A stretch of DNA of 64,000 nucleotides, from assembly GCA_028753945.1 (NCBI GenBank), contig JAPNXP010000017.1:1798001-1862000 (forward strand), written 5' to 3'. This document shows, piece by piece, positions 1 through 13,524 of this stretch. The position numbers were made by a program, and so were the translations under genes. The notes beneath the pieces are model-generated. The model was given only the letters and a program-made list of their open reading frames with translations. It made no database searches and had not been told where the DNA came from. The DNA comes from Hexactinellida sp. DTS-2022. Taxonomy: Eukaryota; Porifera; Hexactinellida. Each line of letters starts with the position of its first letter. Position 1 is the stretch's first letter.

Positions 1-16
1 ACTCTTTATAATATAG

Positions 17-3000
17 ATTTCATTGATATCAGTCCCAACCTTATCGATATACGAACTCTTCTCAAAAGACCAGTTGAACCTTCTGCTCACACGCGCACTC
101 ACTAACCCAGAGAACATAGTGCCACTCATCCCCACCCCCACCAAGGGCTCGCAATGGGCCTCCCACACACTCCGCTGTCTCTTTATTAACATTCTATACT
201 CTGAGTTCGTAACTGGGCCCAATAGATACAAGGCTCTCAGCTCCAAAGCTGCTACTCCTGCGGTTACTGCCGCTGCTGATATCAGCCAGGAAATTAATAG
301 TTCCTTTTCATCCCAGACAGATGGAGATCCCGCTGCAAGCGAGTTGAATACGGGAGTTGCAGAGAACTTCACTGTGCTACACTCAACCAAACAGCAACAT
401 ATTCAGGTAATGGAATGTAGATTATATTAAACATTTAAGATCTCCTTGTGATTGGAATTCCATACAGCGATTTACACTTTAATTTACACTTTTATGATTT
501 AATATTTTTCAATTAATATTTGAGATATAATTCTGTTATTACAAGATTTCCTATAGAGCATCATAACCCGTCATAATTTTACAATTTACGTTTCCAATTG
601 AACTCTTATAAAGTATCTTACGATATTCTATACTGAATAGCATTTGACTGTCACTTGATTACGCCTCCATTCAATGCTATGCGGAATCTCTATTGTAATT
701 TACGCTATTTGTGTAAATTCACCAAAACATTTATTTACATAATTAGCTTAATTGATTTCGCGCATTGTACCACTCAATGCTTACAATTTGTTACTCGGAA
801 AACTCATTACAGATCTGGTTTGGCGAATACACTATAATTAATCGAACTTTGGCTAGTGCTAACATCTCAATGTACGATTAACTCTCTGGCTCCATTCAAA
901 TTTATTTCGGACTAATCCACAAATTAATAAATTATTTGTCTAGTTTATATTACTCCGGCAAATTTATATTGACTTAATATAGTATAGACTTTTCTATTTA
1001 TTATGTATTAATTAATTGCATATAATATCAATTGTGATCACTGGATACGTATACTATACATCGGTATGCTATATCTATTGCTCCCGAATCATTCTGTTAT
1101 GTTATTCGCACACTAATTTGTCTGGTATTTCAGCAATCTTTAACACATTTAATTAATACACTATTGTGCCTCTCTAGGTCATCGATAAGTTAATGAGAAG
1201 ACTCCATAAAATAAAGGGAAAAGCAGAGAAACTTGGCGTAAAAATAGAAGTTCCAGACGAGTTTGAATCCTTAGTGCAACGTGGCTCTCCCACCAATCAA
1301 ACAATAAAATTAACAGAACAGTACTCGAAAGTTATCGATGATAGATTATCCAACACTTTGGACTATTTCGCGGAAACACAACTGCAATTACTTGCGAAAG
1401 AAGAAGCCGAGTCTCTAGCCAACGCACTGAGTGAAGGCACGCAAGCTCCGTCAGCCAATCAAACCTTAGTCTATCCACATCGAAAGCTATCACTTACTGA
1501 AATGCAAAATTCAATCTCCAAATCAGGAGAACTGATTTACACAACATTCAGCTGTCTTCTAGCGGAATCCTCTGAGAATCCTTTCACTAACTTCTCACTC
1601 GAACTTTTCCTCGAACTATGGGTAGATATGCTAGATGCAATTAGTTTTAATTATAGTCTGAACAAGGAAGAGAATGAACAGGTAACCTATATCGCGGAAA
1701 CTTTACATATGAACGAATTGATTGTACAACTGCTAAAGTATGTAGTTAATGCTCAGGCATTATCCTCCCGGGCCTGGTGGCTTCTCTTTAAAATTACGTA
1801 TTACACGTTTATAATTCCGCTCGATATCAAGATGGAAGATATGATGCTATTGGTTGACGTGTATTTGGATTTCCTAACTGGTAAGGCACTAGAGCCATTG
1901 GAAGGACATCATGAAGAACTGATCAGTGATCCATCGGGTACACTCAGTCTCGTATTGGAAACATTCTCGACGATTTCTCAAATGAATAAGTACGAGGAAG
2001 AGATTGAAGTTTGGCATGGTGTTATGTTTTCGGTTCTGTTTAAACTGTTTGGGTCTCGGGACCGGCTTAGCAGACTCTCGCAAGGAGAGGCTCTCACTCT
2101 TATGATTAAATCCCTGCAAGCAGACTTGAAGCATCCACTCAACAACAAATACATATCTCCCTCCGATCTGACAGAATTTGCACACAATTCAGTTAACTAC
2201 ATTGCCCATGTGCTTAACCACTCGTGTCCCGTGTACTGTAGAAGCGATTCTGCCAACAACTCCTACTGGCAGAAGAAAATAAACAGAATCAAATTCTTTC
2301 CCGACGCATTCAGTCCGATTCGTCTCTGCTCTACCATTATAACATTCCTGCAGAAGCTGGTCCTACTATACCTGGACACCTACGTAGAGACTAATGACAA
2401 TAACGCCAAAGTCGCCAAGGTTAAGCACTCGCCGGTAGAGGTCAATCTTGAGGAGTTCTTCGCTCTCTGTCTGCTCGACTCTACGGGAGAGAACTCAGCC
2501 GCGACCGAGCAGTCTGGGGACAGCGAGCTCGCCGAACAGGAGCTGGAAGATCAGAAAAGTTTGGAAGCGAAGCGACGCCAACAGGAAGAGGAATCCACGA
2601 AACAACTGTCAGAGAAAATAAACAGTTACGTAGCAGATAAATACAAAGTTACACAAATACTAACAACAAACCCTGACACCATACGACTCCTGCTACACAT
2701 CCTTAATCGCTTCGGACAGCTACCTGAGGTTTACAAGAGCTTAGCTAAGGAAAAGAAAGAAAAAGCAACAGCCTACACCACAGAAACTGAGTCGACAATA
2801 TTCTATTTGCATTCAAAGGTCACACAATTTATGTTCACCTTAATCTCCCACACTCCGATACAGAAGATGGATACACTATACTCGCCGCTGGCCCAATTCT
2901 TGAAGCATAATTCCCAGCAGTCAGTGCATATGCCCTATCTGTCTGACTCTCTGTTAGAATTCGCGAGTGCTCTCCTCTCGTACCAATCCTGTGCTGAGGG

Positions 3001-6000
3001 GTTCCTTAAGCTCGGCTGTCTCACCCCAGTCATGACAGGACTGATGCGCAGCTCTAAGCTCTGTCTCAACCACTCGAGCGGTCCGCTCTCCGACACAATA
3101 ACAACACTGGGCGGTGGCGCCTCGCAAGCACGCGTAGAGGAGGGAACTGGCTTGCTGCATTTCAGTGGGAAAGCTTCTATCATTGTTAACGACACCAATG
3201 GACTGATGTGCACTGGGATGCTACAAAATCTGTTGTCTCAGAAGGTAGCTCGCTCCCGCACCGCCGCGTGGAACTGCCAGTTCAGAGACTACCCCAAGGC
3301 CTGGGTCACCCTCTACATATACCTGCCACACCCCATCCTACTACACGCAGTGCAGCTTAATGTGCAGAACACAACATACCAGTACTGCCCGTCTTATATC
3401 GCGATCGATATAGCTAGGAATCTGGGCTGTGAGCCCGATATTCCAGTGGCTACGCCTATTCGCACCAGCGGACTCGGGACTATAAGGATTGAGTTGACTC
3501 ACCCTGAAGTGGTCCAGGCTCTAAACATACATCTCTGTAAACCTAGAGACTTCCAGTCCATCTCCCTCTCCACTATAAGCCTACTGGGCACTTCTCTGTA
3601 CACGGACGTGGCTGAAATCCCAGCTGATTCCAAACCGCTAACAGAAGTATACCCTCCGCACGCTAGTTACCCTTGGATACAAATGTTATGCAAACTCCTG
3701 ATAACACATTCCAACCTCGCACCTGACATTGTACGCTCTTCGATGCAGTCAGTTAACATGCTTAATACTCTCGTTTCCTTCCTCACAGCCCCTGTCAGCT
3801 TATCCGGGCTCCAACAGATCGAGGCCATCTTACTGACACTAGCAGAGCACTCTAAAGAGATAGCCATGCAGCTAACACACCTGTTGTTACACCCAAACTA
3901 TTTCAAACTAACGAACCCACCTCACTACCTCGATACATCGCAAGGACAGCCTCTCTCCACTATTACAACTTCCTTCATGCATCTGCTATACCACCTTACT
4001 GTAGCTACCAGTGAAGTGAGTATCGAACGGCTGAAAACATTCATTCACTATGCAAAACCTCGCATTTTGGCCATTGAGAAACACTCAGAATGCCTTCCTG
4101 AAATGGTGCACGTCTTATCTACATCTGTTTGGACAAGCAAGAAGATAGGTATGGTCAACTTTATCAATGATTTTATCACCAAAGAAGACATACTGGGCTT
4201 TATCAGTGTTGCTCAGAACCCAGCGATTAACATTGGGATGAAGAGAGCTGTAGATCTGCTGCTATGCGCGCTATGCTACGCATTTCCGCCATACTTTGCC
4301 ATTCTCTTGCAGCAATCTGAACAGGTGCTGCTCAGCTTGGAAACGAAACAGGTTATTAACTTCGCGTCTCTGCTCGGGACTCTCTCGTGCGCCTCTCAGT
4401 CTCTCAGCTCAGTGCAGACCCTCCTCGACTCCGCTATACCGGCACAGTTCTGCCACAGACTACAGGTCCTATTCGAGAACCTAATCGAACAAAATATGAG
4501 TTTGTTAGACAAGGAAGGTCTCAGCCTAGATGACGCGCCTCTAATTCTACAATTCTTCTCACAAATCGCAGACGACCAATCTCTAATGAAAGACTGGATT
4601 GGCTCGGAAGAACCCAGGAAATTCTGGCTGTCTCTCCTGGAGTTCCTTTGCCTACCGGCTATGGAAACTGAGACTTTAAACCTAGCCGTCTTCAGATCTT
4701 GTCAGGACGCAGCTCTTAACTTCTTCCTGTCAGTATCACGTCATCACGTTAAGAACCAGCGAGTTGTAGTCGAGATGCTCTGCAATGCTCTCAGGAAAGC
4801 AATCGTTAGCATTAGAGAAGGAACTCACTCGCACCCTAAGGGATCTCTGTTGCCGCCATTCGTACAGTCACTCGTCCTGCACTTCATTCTGGAGAGCGAG
4901 ATTGTTAAGATATACCTCATACCGAGGAAACAGGGGAAAGCCGGGGAAGAGAAGAGCTTTATAAGCCTTGGCAAGTTCATGCCAACACTCAGCTATTATA
5001 TCGGCAACAACCTCGTTAAAGTTACGGAATGTAACCTAGAACATCCGCGGTATGGCTGTGGCCACGGCAGGTACCTGGTGTACGCTCGTTCTAGCACTAC
5101 GATTGGAAACTTCTCAAACTCCTTCAAGATTGTCCCTCAATACGCACAGAATGAAGAAGGACAGAATACCAGAGTGCCCACACCCTCGTCTCCGATAAAA
5201 CTGACGCACACATCAGATAGCAGCACCCATAAATCGCTGGAGAATATCCTCGGTGTGCTAGCTGAGAATCCGAACGACACTGTGCTAGCTAACATCGTTA
5301 CAACATCTGGACTCTCTAATCAGGCTTTCCCTACAGATTCAGGAAAACCAGCGAAGAAAAAGGAACCGCTTATCGATACGAAGAAAGTAATATTCTTCAG
5401 AAATGATGCGCTTAAGTCTATGCCCATTGGTTCCAAGTCCGCTATCCTAAAGATAGAGAAAACAATTAAAGGCAAGAGCACAGCTGACTCAAGCAACCAC
5501 CTACACCTGTTCTTTGAGTTCGGAGAGGGCGAGAAGAAGACAGCTGATTCCAACGAGTCTATTGTGCCCAGTCAGATGGAACTGTTTGCCAGTTGCGGCG
5601 GTCTAACCCTCCTAGCGGAGTACCTCCCTCTCATATACCCCAACTACTGGCCCCGAACAGAAAACCTATTTGAGAATAACAAAGCGAAAAAGCTGGTATA
5701 CCCCGAGACGATCAAAGGCTCGCTTACTTCTGCTGAGATTAACATAAGCTCACTATTGCCCCTCAACTCTATTATACTGCTGGGACTCTGTCTAAAGATT
5801 GAGGAGATTTCAGAACCTCTCCTCGCGTACCCTTTCATCGCCAAGTGCATGTTACGGTTGCTATTCGGGGCGGAAGATGATGGGAACGGAAAACCTATTT
5901 CTAAACTTGGAGACACCATTATTAAGGTTCTACCCTTACAGCCCTACTTTATCATAAAACAGCTTCTTGATAACAAGATGGATTTATCTGTCAGTCAATC

Positions 6001-7954
6001 CTTGAGGGACCGGGTGTACCAGGTTGGCATTATCCACCACATACTGCACTGTATCGCTATAATGGGACACCACGCGTCACGGAACGCAAGTCAGGACCTG
6101 GCAGGGTTAACGCAACTGTCAATGGACAAGAGTCCGAACAGATCACGAGGCGAGATCGAGGGTGGGAAACTGTATTGGGAGAAAGGAACGGGATTCGGAA
6201 CTGGGTCTACCTCTTCCAAATGGAACCTTGAAGATATGGTATCGAAGCAGAAAGTGGAGGAGAGACACATCACTTTCTGTCTCAACATCCTCGCCTCTTA
6301 TCTTGGAGAGAGCACTGTAGCCGAGGGAGACAGAACAGAGATAGAATGCATCTACCAGATTCCTGAGAGTCTGCATAATATCTTCAGCTACTCGTGTCTC
6401 CTCCCAGCCCTAGAGTCATATCTGAGGAATGACTCCGTCCTGGACATGTCGCGTCACGTACCGCTGTACACAGCTCTTATGGGGTTCTTTAAGAAGTTTG
6501 TAATCGTACCCATGTTCATCCCACTCATGCTGCCAGATGACTCGGATAGTACCAACTGTCTGCACAAGCATCTCACTATAATGAATGACGTTGTGAAAAC
6601 ATATCTCAAACAAGTTGCAAAGACAGACAAATCTCCAACCAAAACCGAGAAAACCGAGAAAACCGAGAAAACCGAGAAAACGACAACCCCAACAACACCA
6701 GCAGCTAAGCCTGCCACAGCTGATCCCAATCTCCCGTTCTCCTCCGTCATGTTGCAGTACATAGAGCAGACCAGCACGGGCGGCAAACAGGACGAACCTG
6801 TGGACCCAGAGCGTCTGAATTTCTTCCTAGAAGAAGTGCAGAAAACCGCAGCAGTTGCTTCCTTGAAGGTGAGATCGTATCTGAAGGAAGAAGAGTTATC
6901 CGGCAATGTAGTCTCTAAGGCGATAGGGAAGGACTACATTTCTCAGATGGGTCCGTTACAGTTTGGCTCTTCGAAACTTGTGACCGAGAAAAATGGCACC
7001 GTAAGTTTCACACATCCGTTCTACTGGTCCTCTCGCGTCCAAACGAACATTAACAATTCGAGGAGAGCGAGACGACTGGCTCAGGAAATCTCCACGCTAG
7101 CTACCTCTCTCCCGCTCTCCACTTCGAGCTCAGTGTTTGTGCGAGTGGATGAGGATCGTATTGACGTCATGAAGGTATTGATAACCGGGCCAGAGGACAC
7201 GCCTTACGGCAACGGCTGTTTTATATTCGACGTGTACTTCACTTCTGATTACCCCGGGTCTCCTATGCTGCTGCAGCTCGAGACGACTGGACAGAGAACA
7301 ATCAGATTCAATCCGAATCTGTACAACGATGGGAAAGTATGTCTGAGCATTCTCAATACCTGGCATGGGAGACCAGAGGAGCGATGGAACTCTCAGAGTT
7401 CTAGTTTCCTACAAGTGCTAGTCTCAGTCCAGTCTCTGATTCTCGTACCAGAGCCCTACTTTAACGAGCCGGGCTACGAGCAGAGTCGCGGGACCCCCAG
7501 CGGAACTCAGCGCAGTCAGGAGTATAACGCAAATATAACTCAGGCAACGGCGAGGTGGGCGATCCTAGAGCAGCTACGCAACCCTCCTCCTTGCTTCAAG
7601 AAGGTTATTCTGAAACACTTTTCCCTCAAGAAGGATCTCACCTTAGAAATATGCGAGAACTGGGTAGTTGAGCTCAAGAATTATATCAAATCGCGATCTC
7701 TCTCATCGACCTCTACCGCCTCTCAGCACTTGAAATCTCTTCAGGGACACATCAAGCAAATACGAACTGAGTTTGAGAAACTGAACCCCAAGGATTTTGC
7801 CGATAGCGATGAGGAAAATGAAACCTCAACGCAGGAGGAAAACAAAGATGAGAAAAAAGAGGATAAAGTTGAGAAAAAAGATGAGAAAAAAGATGAAAAG
7901 AGTGAAGAAACAAAGGAGAAGATAGTCGAGTTAAATCTGCCACCAACACTCTAG
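17..7954 (+). CDS. BIRC6: BIRC6/BRUCE-type giant ubiquitin-conjugating enzyme, C-terminal part (two exons)
   Basis: Exons are 17-406 and 1178-7954, both phase 0; the first follows an acceptor-like tatag and ends at a GT donor, and the second follows tctctag. The gene continues upstream of the window, so the BIR domain is not visible. The last exon is unusually large (6.8 kb) and ends in a complete UBC (E2) fold at about residues 1980-2150, counted from the Met at 1193. The catalytic Cys lies in VCLSILNTWHGRPEE (codon 7340-7342), and LVSVQSLILVPEPYFNEPG is the BIRC6-specific E2 signature. Around 3290-3600 is a beta-sandwich, CBM-like segment also found in BIRC6. In the family this is a cytosolic inhibitor-of-apoptosis protein that ubiquitinates caspases and autophagy factors. 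Lys/Thr/Glu-rich repeats (EKTEKTEKT near 6650) and a K/E-rich tail are lineage features. The family call is firm; the upstream exon boundary is less so. Confidence 0.93.
407..1177 (+). other. BIRC6 intron, AT-rich
   Basis: A 771-bp intron between the two BIRC6 exons, with donor ag|gtaatg and acceptor tctctag. It is AT-rich and many times longer than the basal introns of this region. I see no MITE, coding ORF or RNA gene in it; the short ORF at 655-837 has no recognisable content. Confidence 0.6.
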
Positions 7955-8709
7955 AGACAATTCTTAGCAATCATCGCCTAGTTAGCTAGTAGTATTTATC
8001 TTAGAAATTACGTAACCGCACTCTTGAGCGTATTATATAGTCATGTACAGTCTGTTTGTTCCAAGATTGTACCTTTCTCTGTTATTATATTAAAAAGTAC
8101 TTTTACTTGTCTTAACTTAGCACATCCATATTAGGAATTGTTTATATTTTATTTACTCGGATGCATTTGTATTAATAACTGTGATAAATGGCTTAATCTA
8201 ATTGGTAACTGTAAACATGACAATAACATTCAGTGTTCTATGGAATGGCTGCGCTTGAATCGGGCGTTATACTTCTAATGCTTTTCCACATAGATTGGTA
8301 TCTTTGCAACCCTTTTCATGAATACTATGCACGTTTGTTGCTCTATAGAATTCGTATTCAGTTGCAAATAATGTAGTGGTGTAATGGATTGTGAATTCCT
8401 ATGATAATTTGATATTGCGTGGAGTCATTTGCAACTAGTAGCTTTGGAATAATACAACTTCGGACAATTATTATCTCTTCTTGCATTTAAAAGTTTAAAT
8501 AACAAAAGTCGTATAAAAACATACCAGTTAAAACCTATTTCTATTTGCTTCTATTTGTCTCGGACAATTTAACAATGATATGACATTGCTATTCCTCTGA
8601 AAAAATAGAATAGGCCCTACAACTTGAACATATATAAGAGTCCAGATTTAGCAATAATAATAACAATTTGGTTTCAAAAAGCAAGTATACTACTACACTG
8701 TATAGCCAC
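7955..8709. other. BIRC6 3' UTR and intergenic spacer
   Basis: This stretch separates the BIRC6 stop codon from the core promoter of the next gene. An ATTAAA element at 8089-8094 is a candidate polyadenylation signal about 135 nt after the stop. A TATATAAG at 8631-8638 is a second possible TATA element for the RING gene. No coding region is apparent. Confidence 0.45.
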
Positions 8710-8717
8710 TATAAATA
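8710..8717 (+). promoter_or_regulatory. TATA box of the RING-H2 gene (38 nt before ATG)
   Basis: TATAAATA begins 38 nt upstream of the ATG at 8748. A start site about 30 nt downstream would leave a leader of roughly 8 nt. The same spacing recurs at four other genes in the window. A farther TATATAAG at 8631 is the alternative. Confidence 0.5.
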
Positions 8718-8747
8718 CATTGAATTTCTCAAAATTATAATAAAGAA

Positions 8748-10391
8748 ATGGCCCAACGTTATCAAGATATTTTCCAACCAACTGCTCAAGAGAATTACTA
8801 TTCTCATATAACAGAAGGAACCCCAGAATTAGGCTACCAACCGTTTATTACCCACGACACCAACCAGGTTCATTCCCCGTCCCCTAATTACCCGTACGAA
8901 CACGTGCATCCGCTGAGACTACAACAGACGGCCCGTCCATACTACGCACTACAAAATAACCAATTCAGTCTACCTGCTCAGCAGGCAGCCAGGTATCAAG
9001 CTGCGCAAAAAATTGTTAGAAAAAGTAGGAATATTCCTTTTCCATTTCCAAATAATGCACACAAACGCTTATGCATTGACGGTCAACCTTTCCCAACGCA
9101 AACGATATACCCAACAAATACAGACACACAAACACAACAGTTTTATTACCAACAAATGTCTCAGCTCACACCACATTTCCCAGTTGAGTCTCCCTGTCTG
9201 ACTTCGATAAACAAATATCCCCTGGACACCGCCAGCCCGACAAACTCCAGTCCGAGTCGCAGTCCCATTCTCAACACGAGTCTCTCTCCCACCAGCACCA
9301 GGGAGCCCTCGGAGGAGGCCAAATGTTCGCACTTACGACACCAACCGTTCCCACCCGCCCCGATTACCCAGGCTTGCTACCGACCCTCCAACCTCCGGAT
9401 ATACTCGTCTCCCACGTCCACTTTCACTCCCGTGCAGGTTCCCGCGGAATCTGCCACCTCTCCTCTCCCTGCGGAAATACACGGCACTGAGGCTGAGCAC
9501 ATTCCTGTGAATAATCGGCAGCAACCGCAGGCTGAGATCCTAGACACCATTCTCATTCAAGACGAAGACTCCACTAATATTGAATCTGAAATAATAATCG
9601 TTTCGGTGAAATCTCCAACAATTCCTACAACAGACCTAACCAGTTCTCCTCTAATTCTGTCTCCTCTCCAAACAGTGGAAGAGCATGACGTCACATTCAA
9701 CTACGAAACCTATCCGTCTAGGAATGTGCCGGTACAACAGGTACACATGCCGCAGTCCCAAACGCCGCCCGTCCTCCCTATTAACCCCACAGCTGAGCAG
9801 AACCAGTTCTTCCCTCCCGAATACGAGTTCCCTTTCCAGAACACACCCGCCATCAACTACCTGAGTCCAGTGCAGCCCCCGCTGTACTTCGCTTTTCCGC
9901 AACAGACAGAGACCTACAACATCCCCGTGTACCAGCGACCGGGGACACCCAGCCCGGTGTACGCGTATCCGCAACAGATTAACATGCAGGCCTCCTTACA
10001 GAACACCCGCAGAATGGTGCGGCCCTACGAATACTCAGTCCCCTCGTACTCGCCTGTCTCGCTACAACCCGCTAACACGCAACTACAGGACTTCATACAC
10101 TATGAAGAGCCGCCATTAATTCTGCATCCATTGACACACACCCACACACCGAGCAGACCGAAGAAACAGGGACTCACAAAGGCAGAGTTGAAGCGACTGA
10201 AAGTTAAGAAATTCAAGTTAGCGGATTCTAAAGAGAAGGACGATAGTTGTGTTATTTGCATGGACGAGTACAAGGAGGGAGAGCGGTTGTACGTACTGGC
10301 TTGTAATCACGAGTATCATAGAGACTGCGTGAAAGACTGGCTCGTAAAGCAAAGAAACTGCCCGCTTTGTCGAAAGGAAGTTCACCCTTAG
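8748..10391 (+). CDS. RING-H2 finger protein with long disordered P/Q-rich N-terminus
   Basis: Intronless 547-aa protein. Residues 1 to about 470 are low-complexity and rich in Pro, Gln, Ser, Thr and Tyr, with no recognised domain. The C-terminus (about 500-545) is a RING-H2 zinc finger: CVICMDEY, then ACNHEYHRDCVKDWL, then NCPLCRKEV gives the C3H2C3 ligand order, and the conserved Trp and Pro expected for E2 docking are present. It is therefore very likely an E3 ubiquitin ligase, with substrates unknown. The architecture (disordered region plus C-terminal RING-H2) resembles the RNF38/44, Praja and Arkadia-like groups, but nothing assigns it to one orthologue. A basic stretch rich in Lys and Leu precedes the RING. 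There is no signal peptide or membrane segment, so it is probably cytosolic or nuclear. Confidence 0.88.
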   Translation: MAQRYQDIFQPTAQENYYSHITEGTPELGYQPFITHDTNQVHSPSPNYPYEHVHPLRLQQTARPYYALQNNQFSLPAQQAARYQAAQKIVRKSRNIPFPFPNNAHKRLCIDGQPFPTQTIYPTNTDTQTQQFYYQQMSQLTPHFPVESPCLTSINKYPLDTASPTNSSPSRSPILNTSLSPTSTREPSEEAKCSHLRHQPFPPAPITQACYRPSNLRIYSSPTSTFTPVQVPAESATSPLPAEIHGTEAEHIPVNNRQQPQAEILDTILIQDEDSTNIESEIIIVSVKSPTIPTTDLTSSPLILSPLQTVEEHDVTFNYETYPSRNVPVQQVHMPQSQTPPVLPINPTAEQNQFFPPEYEFPFQNTPAINYLSPVQPPLYFAFPQQTETYNIPVYQRPGTPSPVYAYPQQINMQASLQNTRRMVRPYEYSVPSYSPVSLQPANTQLQDFIHYEEPPLILHPLTHTHTPSRPKKQGLTKAELKRLKVKKFKLADSKEKDDSCVICMDEYKEGERLYVLACNHEYHRDCVKDWLVKQRNCPLCRKEVHP

Positions 10392-13083
10392 GCATCGGAT
10401 TATTTCTAGCTATCGTGATTTTAATTATTAATATTGATGCCAGTTTGGTTCACCCCGCATTTTTATGTATTAAGCAAACATGAAATTAAATTTACATCTA
10501 CCAGACAAATGCAATTGGATTATTAGCACCAGACATCTAGCTAACCTTTTGAAATAGCATATTGACTTGCTTTTATGCGTCCTAAAGTTTCAAACTTTCA
10601 TGGCCCTCCTCTTATTATCGCTTCTACAGTGTAATTTTAGCACATAATTTGATGTATTAAATGTATTCGAACTTGTTAATTTTACTTCAAAATTATATTA
10701 TATTCAATCATTTTCAGTAGAGAAGGGATATAATCTGAATATAAGCGTCAAATTTATTAATAATTACCATGAATGCAATGAAAATACCAGGTTAATTGCC
10801 CTTATTATCTGCACCAAAGTTATTATACACCTTGGAACCTTGGAATTCTTTTAAAATATCTTCTCGGTACATTAAAGTGTAATTAGCATTGTTCGGGTAA
10901 TAAATTGAGTTATGTTCATCGTTATCTATTGACCTATATTAAATTGATCAAGTATTAAAACAATGAGTTGATATATTTTGAATAGAATATCATAGCAGTA
11001 AACCTTTTTCTTCATTTAACTTTTTGATTCCTTATGATTATGTCTAGCATAATTTGGATGTATTCTATTGTTAATTATGATATTGTAACCAAATTGAATT
11101 GATAAATTAGATGTGACCTCTACTCTATTTATTCATTATGCTTCCCTTAATTTTGTTTAATCAGCTTTGTGAACAAACACGTTTCAGAATATTTTATTTT
11201 TAATTAGAGTTCATTGTGCAATTATTCAATTTCCAGATTATAGTGATCGTTTGGAATTTTAAGTAATGCGATTTTGATTACAGTAACTTGTTTTTTTGGT
11301 ATTGTCTTTGTTTGCAAGATTTAATAGTCAGGTGGATCACTTTATTTTAGTGTTTTGGTTTAAAATATTAGTCACAATGGATAATCTAATTAATAATTAT
11401 AACTTAACAGGAAATCCTCACAAAAAGTAGACAATTTGAGCTCAATGATTGGAATAATTACACTAGAACCTAATATTGCTAATAACATGCATTATTTTAT
11501 AGACTATTAGGAAAGAGGCAAATAATTGGATTAAATTTAAATTCAATAAGTTTTAACTGCATTGGACGTAATTGAGTTTATTTTTGGCATATTAGAAATG
11601 GTTGTATCTTCCAGAAAATTGAACAGAAATTAAATACATTTTTCGTAATAATCGCTAACTAAATATAGTAACTTCGATTCCAAATGAATTAATTAGAATT
11701 AAGAATTCAAGATGTCATTTTTCCGTTGAAGTTAGTGACGGGAAATAGCTATGCATTTGTAATAACTTCCCTGTATATAGGTATTTGTACTATCTAGATT
11801 TGATAAATTGTTAGAAACACTTGAATGTTGATTATTATAAAGATGAGTTGTTGCGTTTTAATAAGTTATGTGCGCTAAACTCTGAATAAGCCATTAGATT
11901 TATCTTATTCCATTACTTGTATAATGTGTTTGAGAATTTGTATTGTATCCTAAGGGTGATCCGGTGATAGGAATTGAATTTCTCATCATTCCATCATTTA
12001 CCCGCATTCGAATTCTAATTTCATACGGGAAAAATTTGATAGGAACTTACAGTTAAAAGAAGATTATTAAATTATTAAATTCCAAATTTCCATAGTTGGG
12101 TAGTTTTTCGAAGTTACATATTAAACGGCAATCATGGTGCTACTATATAATTATATCAACATTAGACTCTTGTTAATACGGACAAAGATAATTAAGGCAC
12201 AACTCCGGTTAGTGAGTGCAAGTTTTAGTCACTTAAATATAATAAAATTGATCTGTTAAGACGAACTCCGAATAAAAAGTAAAAATTTCAAGGGTCCCTC
12301 TACGTAACGAGATTCTAGTGAACATCTTGAACAGATAATTTTTATAAAGAGAGTTCACTCATTAAAACCCTCTTATATTCAAGACTATACAATGATCAGT
12401 GAGTAGATGATGTCTCCAAATAATTATTCTTAATTTATTGTTCTGAGTATAGGATAATTCGATTAATTATACTCCAAACAGTTGTAATTATTTATATTTA
12501 ATATTAAAACAGTAAATATTCACTTGTCGAGTAATTTTTCTTTTCCTGTACGTGTATATATTATTTTACTTATTAAACTTCGTTTTCATTTATTAAACCA
12601 GCAAGATAAATATTCCATTAGATAGCCACTTTAGTCCGCCGCAGCGCCAATAATAGAAGTATCCAAAATATACAATTTTAATAAAATTAATTTAGGGCGT
12701 TAAATACTTATCTCCCGTCTCTTCCAACCAATAAATTGATTCATTGGAACTATTAACAAGAAAGTTAACTGTCTACACAGCAATGTATGATTTGAAGTGT
12801 GGATATACCACTGATCTGACCGATAGCGATAGAATGCTATTTTTTAAATTGTGTCTGTCGCGGCGATTGACGTCCATAATGAATCTACAAGAAACTATTA
12901 TTAAATTTACATAGAAACAGAGGACTGATTCTCATACTATTGAAATTTTTATAATTACATTATAATGGCATTACGTTGAATTAACAATGAAAAGAGTGAA
13001 GTAGTACAGAGGACAATTCTATTCATTATCATGATAATAAGTAATTTGATGGGTGAGTGTATCCTTGATTGTCTCTAAGGCTG
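10392..13083. other. AT-rich intergenic region without recognisable genes
   Basis: A 2.7-kb, strongly AT-rich stretch between the RING gene and the minus-strand thioredoxin. ATTAAA at 10485-10490 could be the polyadenylation signal of the RING gene. I see no long ORF, tandem array or clear inverted-repeat element, and the family-specific MITE ends common elsewhere are absent. Confidence 0.5.
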
Positions 13084-13524
13084 TTAGTTTGCTGGACTCA
13101 TATTATCGATAAGATTATCGCTCTTTTCCTCTTTGTTAACTGAGAACAGACTTGATAAACCAATATCTGACGAACAAATTTGCGAAATAAACTCACTCGG
13201 GTCGAACAACCAGTCATCGAGAGCTATTTTTAGCTTATTTACATTTGCTCCATTGACTGTATCCTTGTATTCGCCATCTTTGATGAATATAAAGCTAGGG
13301 ATTGTGCATACTCTATACTCCTTCATTAAACTCTTCATTGAGCTATTCTCCACGTTCATAATGTAAAACTTGACTTGCGAGTACTCCAATTCTAAATCTT
13401 CGATTTCGTCACTAACTTTATTGCATGGCTCACACCAGGTTGAGAAAAACTCGAAAACACTTAAACCAACGTTTCCATTGATCCTCTCTTTAACTTCTTG
13501 CGGAGATTCGATTAACAGCGGCAT
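13084..13524 (-). CDS. Thioredoxin-like protein with WCEPC active site
   Basis: Intronless ORF of 146 aa when started at the Met at 13524; an upstream in-frame Met at 13560 would add 12 residues unlike thioredoxin, so I prefer the internal one. The thioredoxin fold shows beta-strand SVFEFFSTW, the CxxC centre WCEPC (canonical WCGPC), VKFYIMNVE, and the cis-Pro loop CTIPSFIFIKDG. A roughly 40-residue tail follows the domain. Both active-site Cys are present, so redox activity is expected. The Gly to Glu change inside the CxxC motif should alter the redox potential. It is transcribed away from a canonical thioredoxin at 13943, and the pair probably arose by duplication. Confidence 0.85.
   Translation of the reverse strand: MPLLIESPQEVKERINGNVGLSVFEFFSTWCEPCNKVSDEIEDLELEYSQVKFYIMNVENSSMKSLMKEYRVCTIPSFIFIKDGEYKDTVNGANVNKLKIALDDWLFDPSEFISQICSSDIGLSSLFSVNKEEKSDNLIDNMSPAN

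Noticed and set aside
6454..6906. 150-aa ORF antisense to BIRC6
   Set aside because: It mirrors the Lys/Thr/Glu repeat and conserved coding sequence on the other strand and has no domain of its own; other antisense ORFs in 1889-7970 are likewise shadows.
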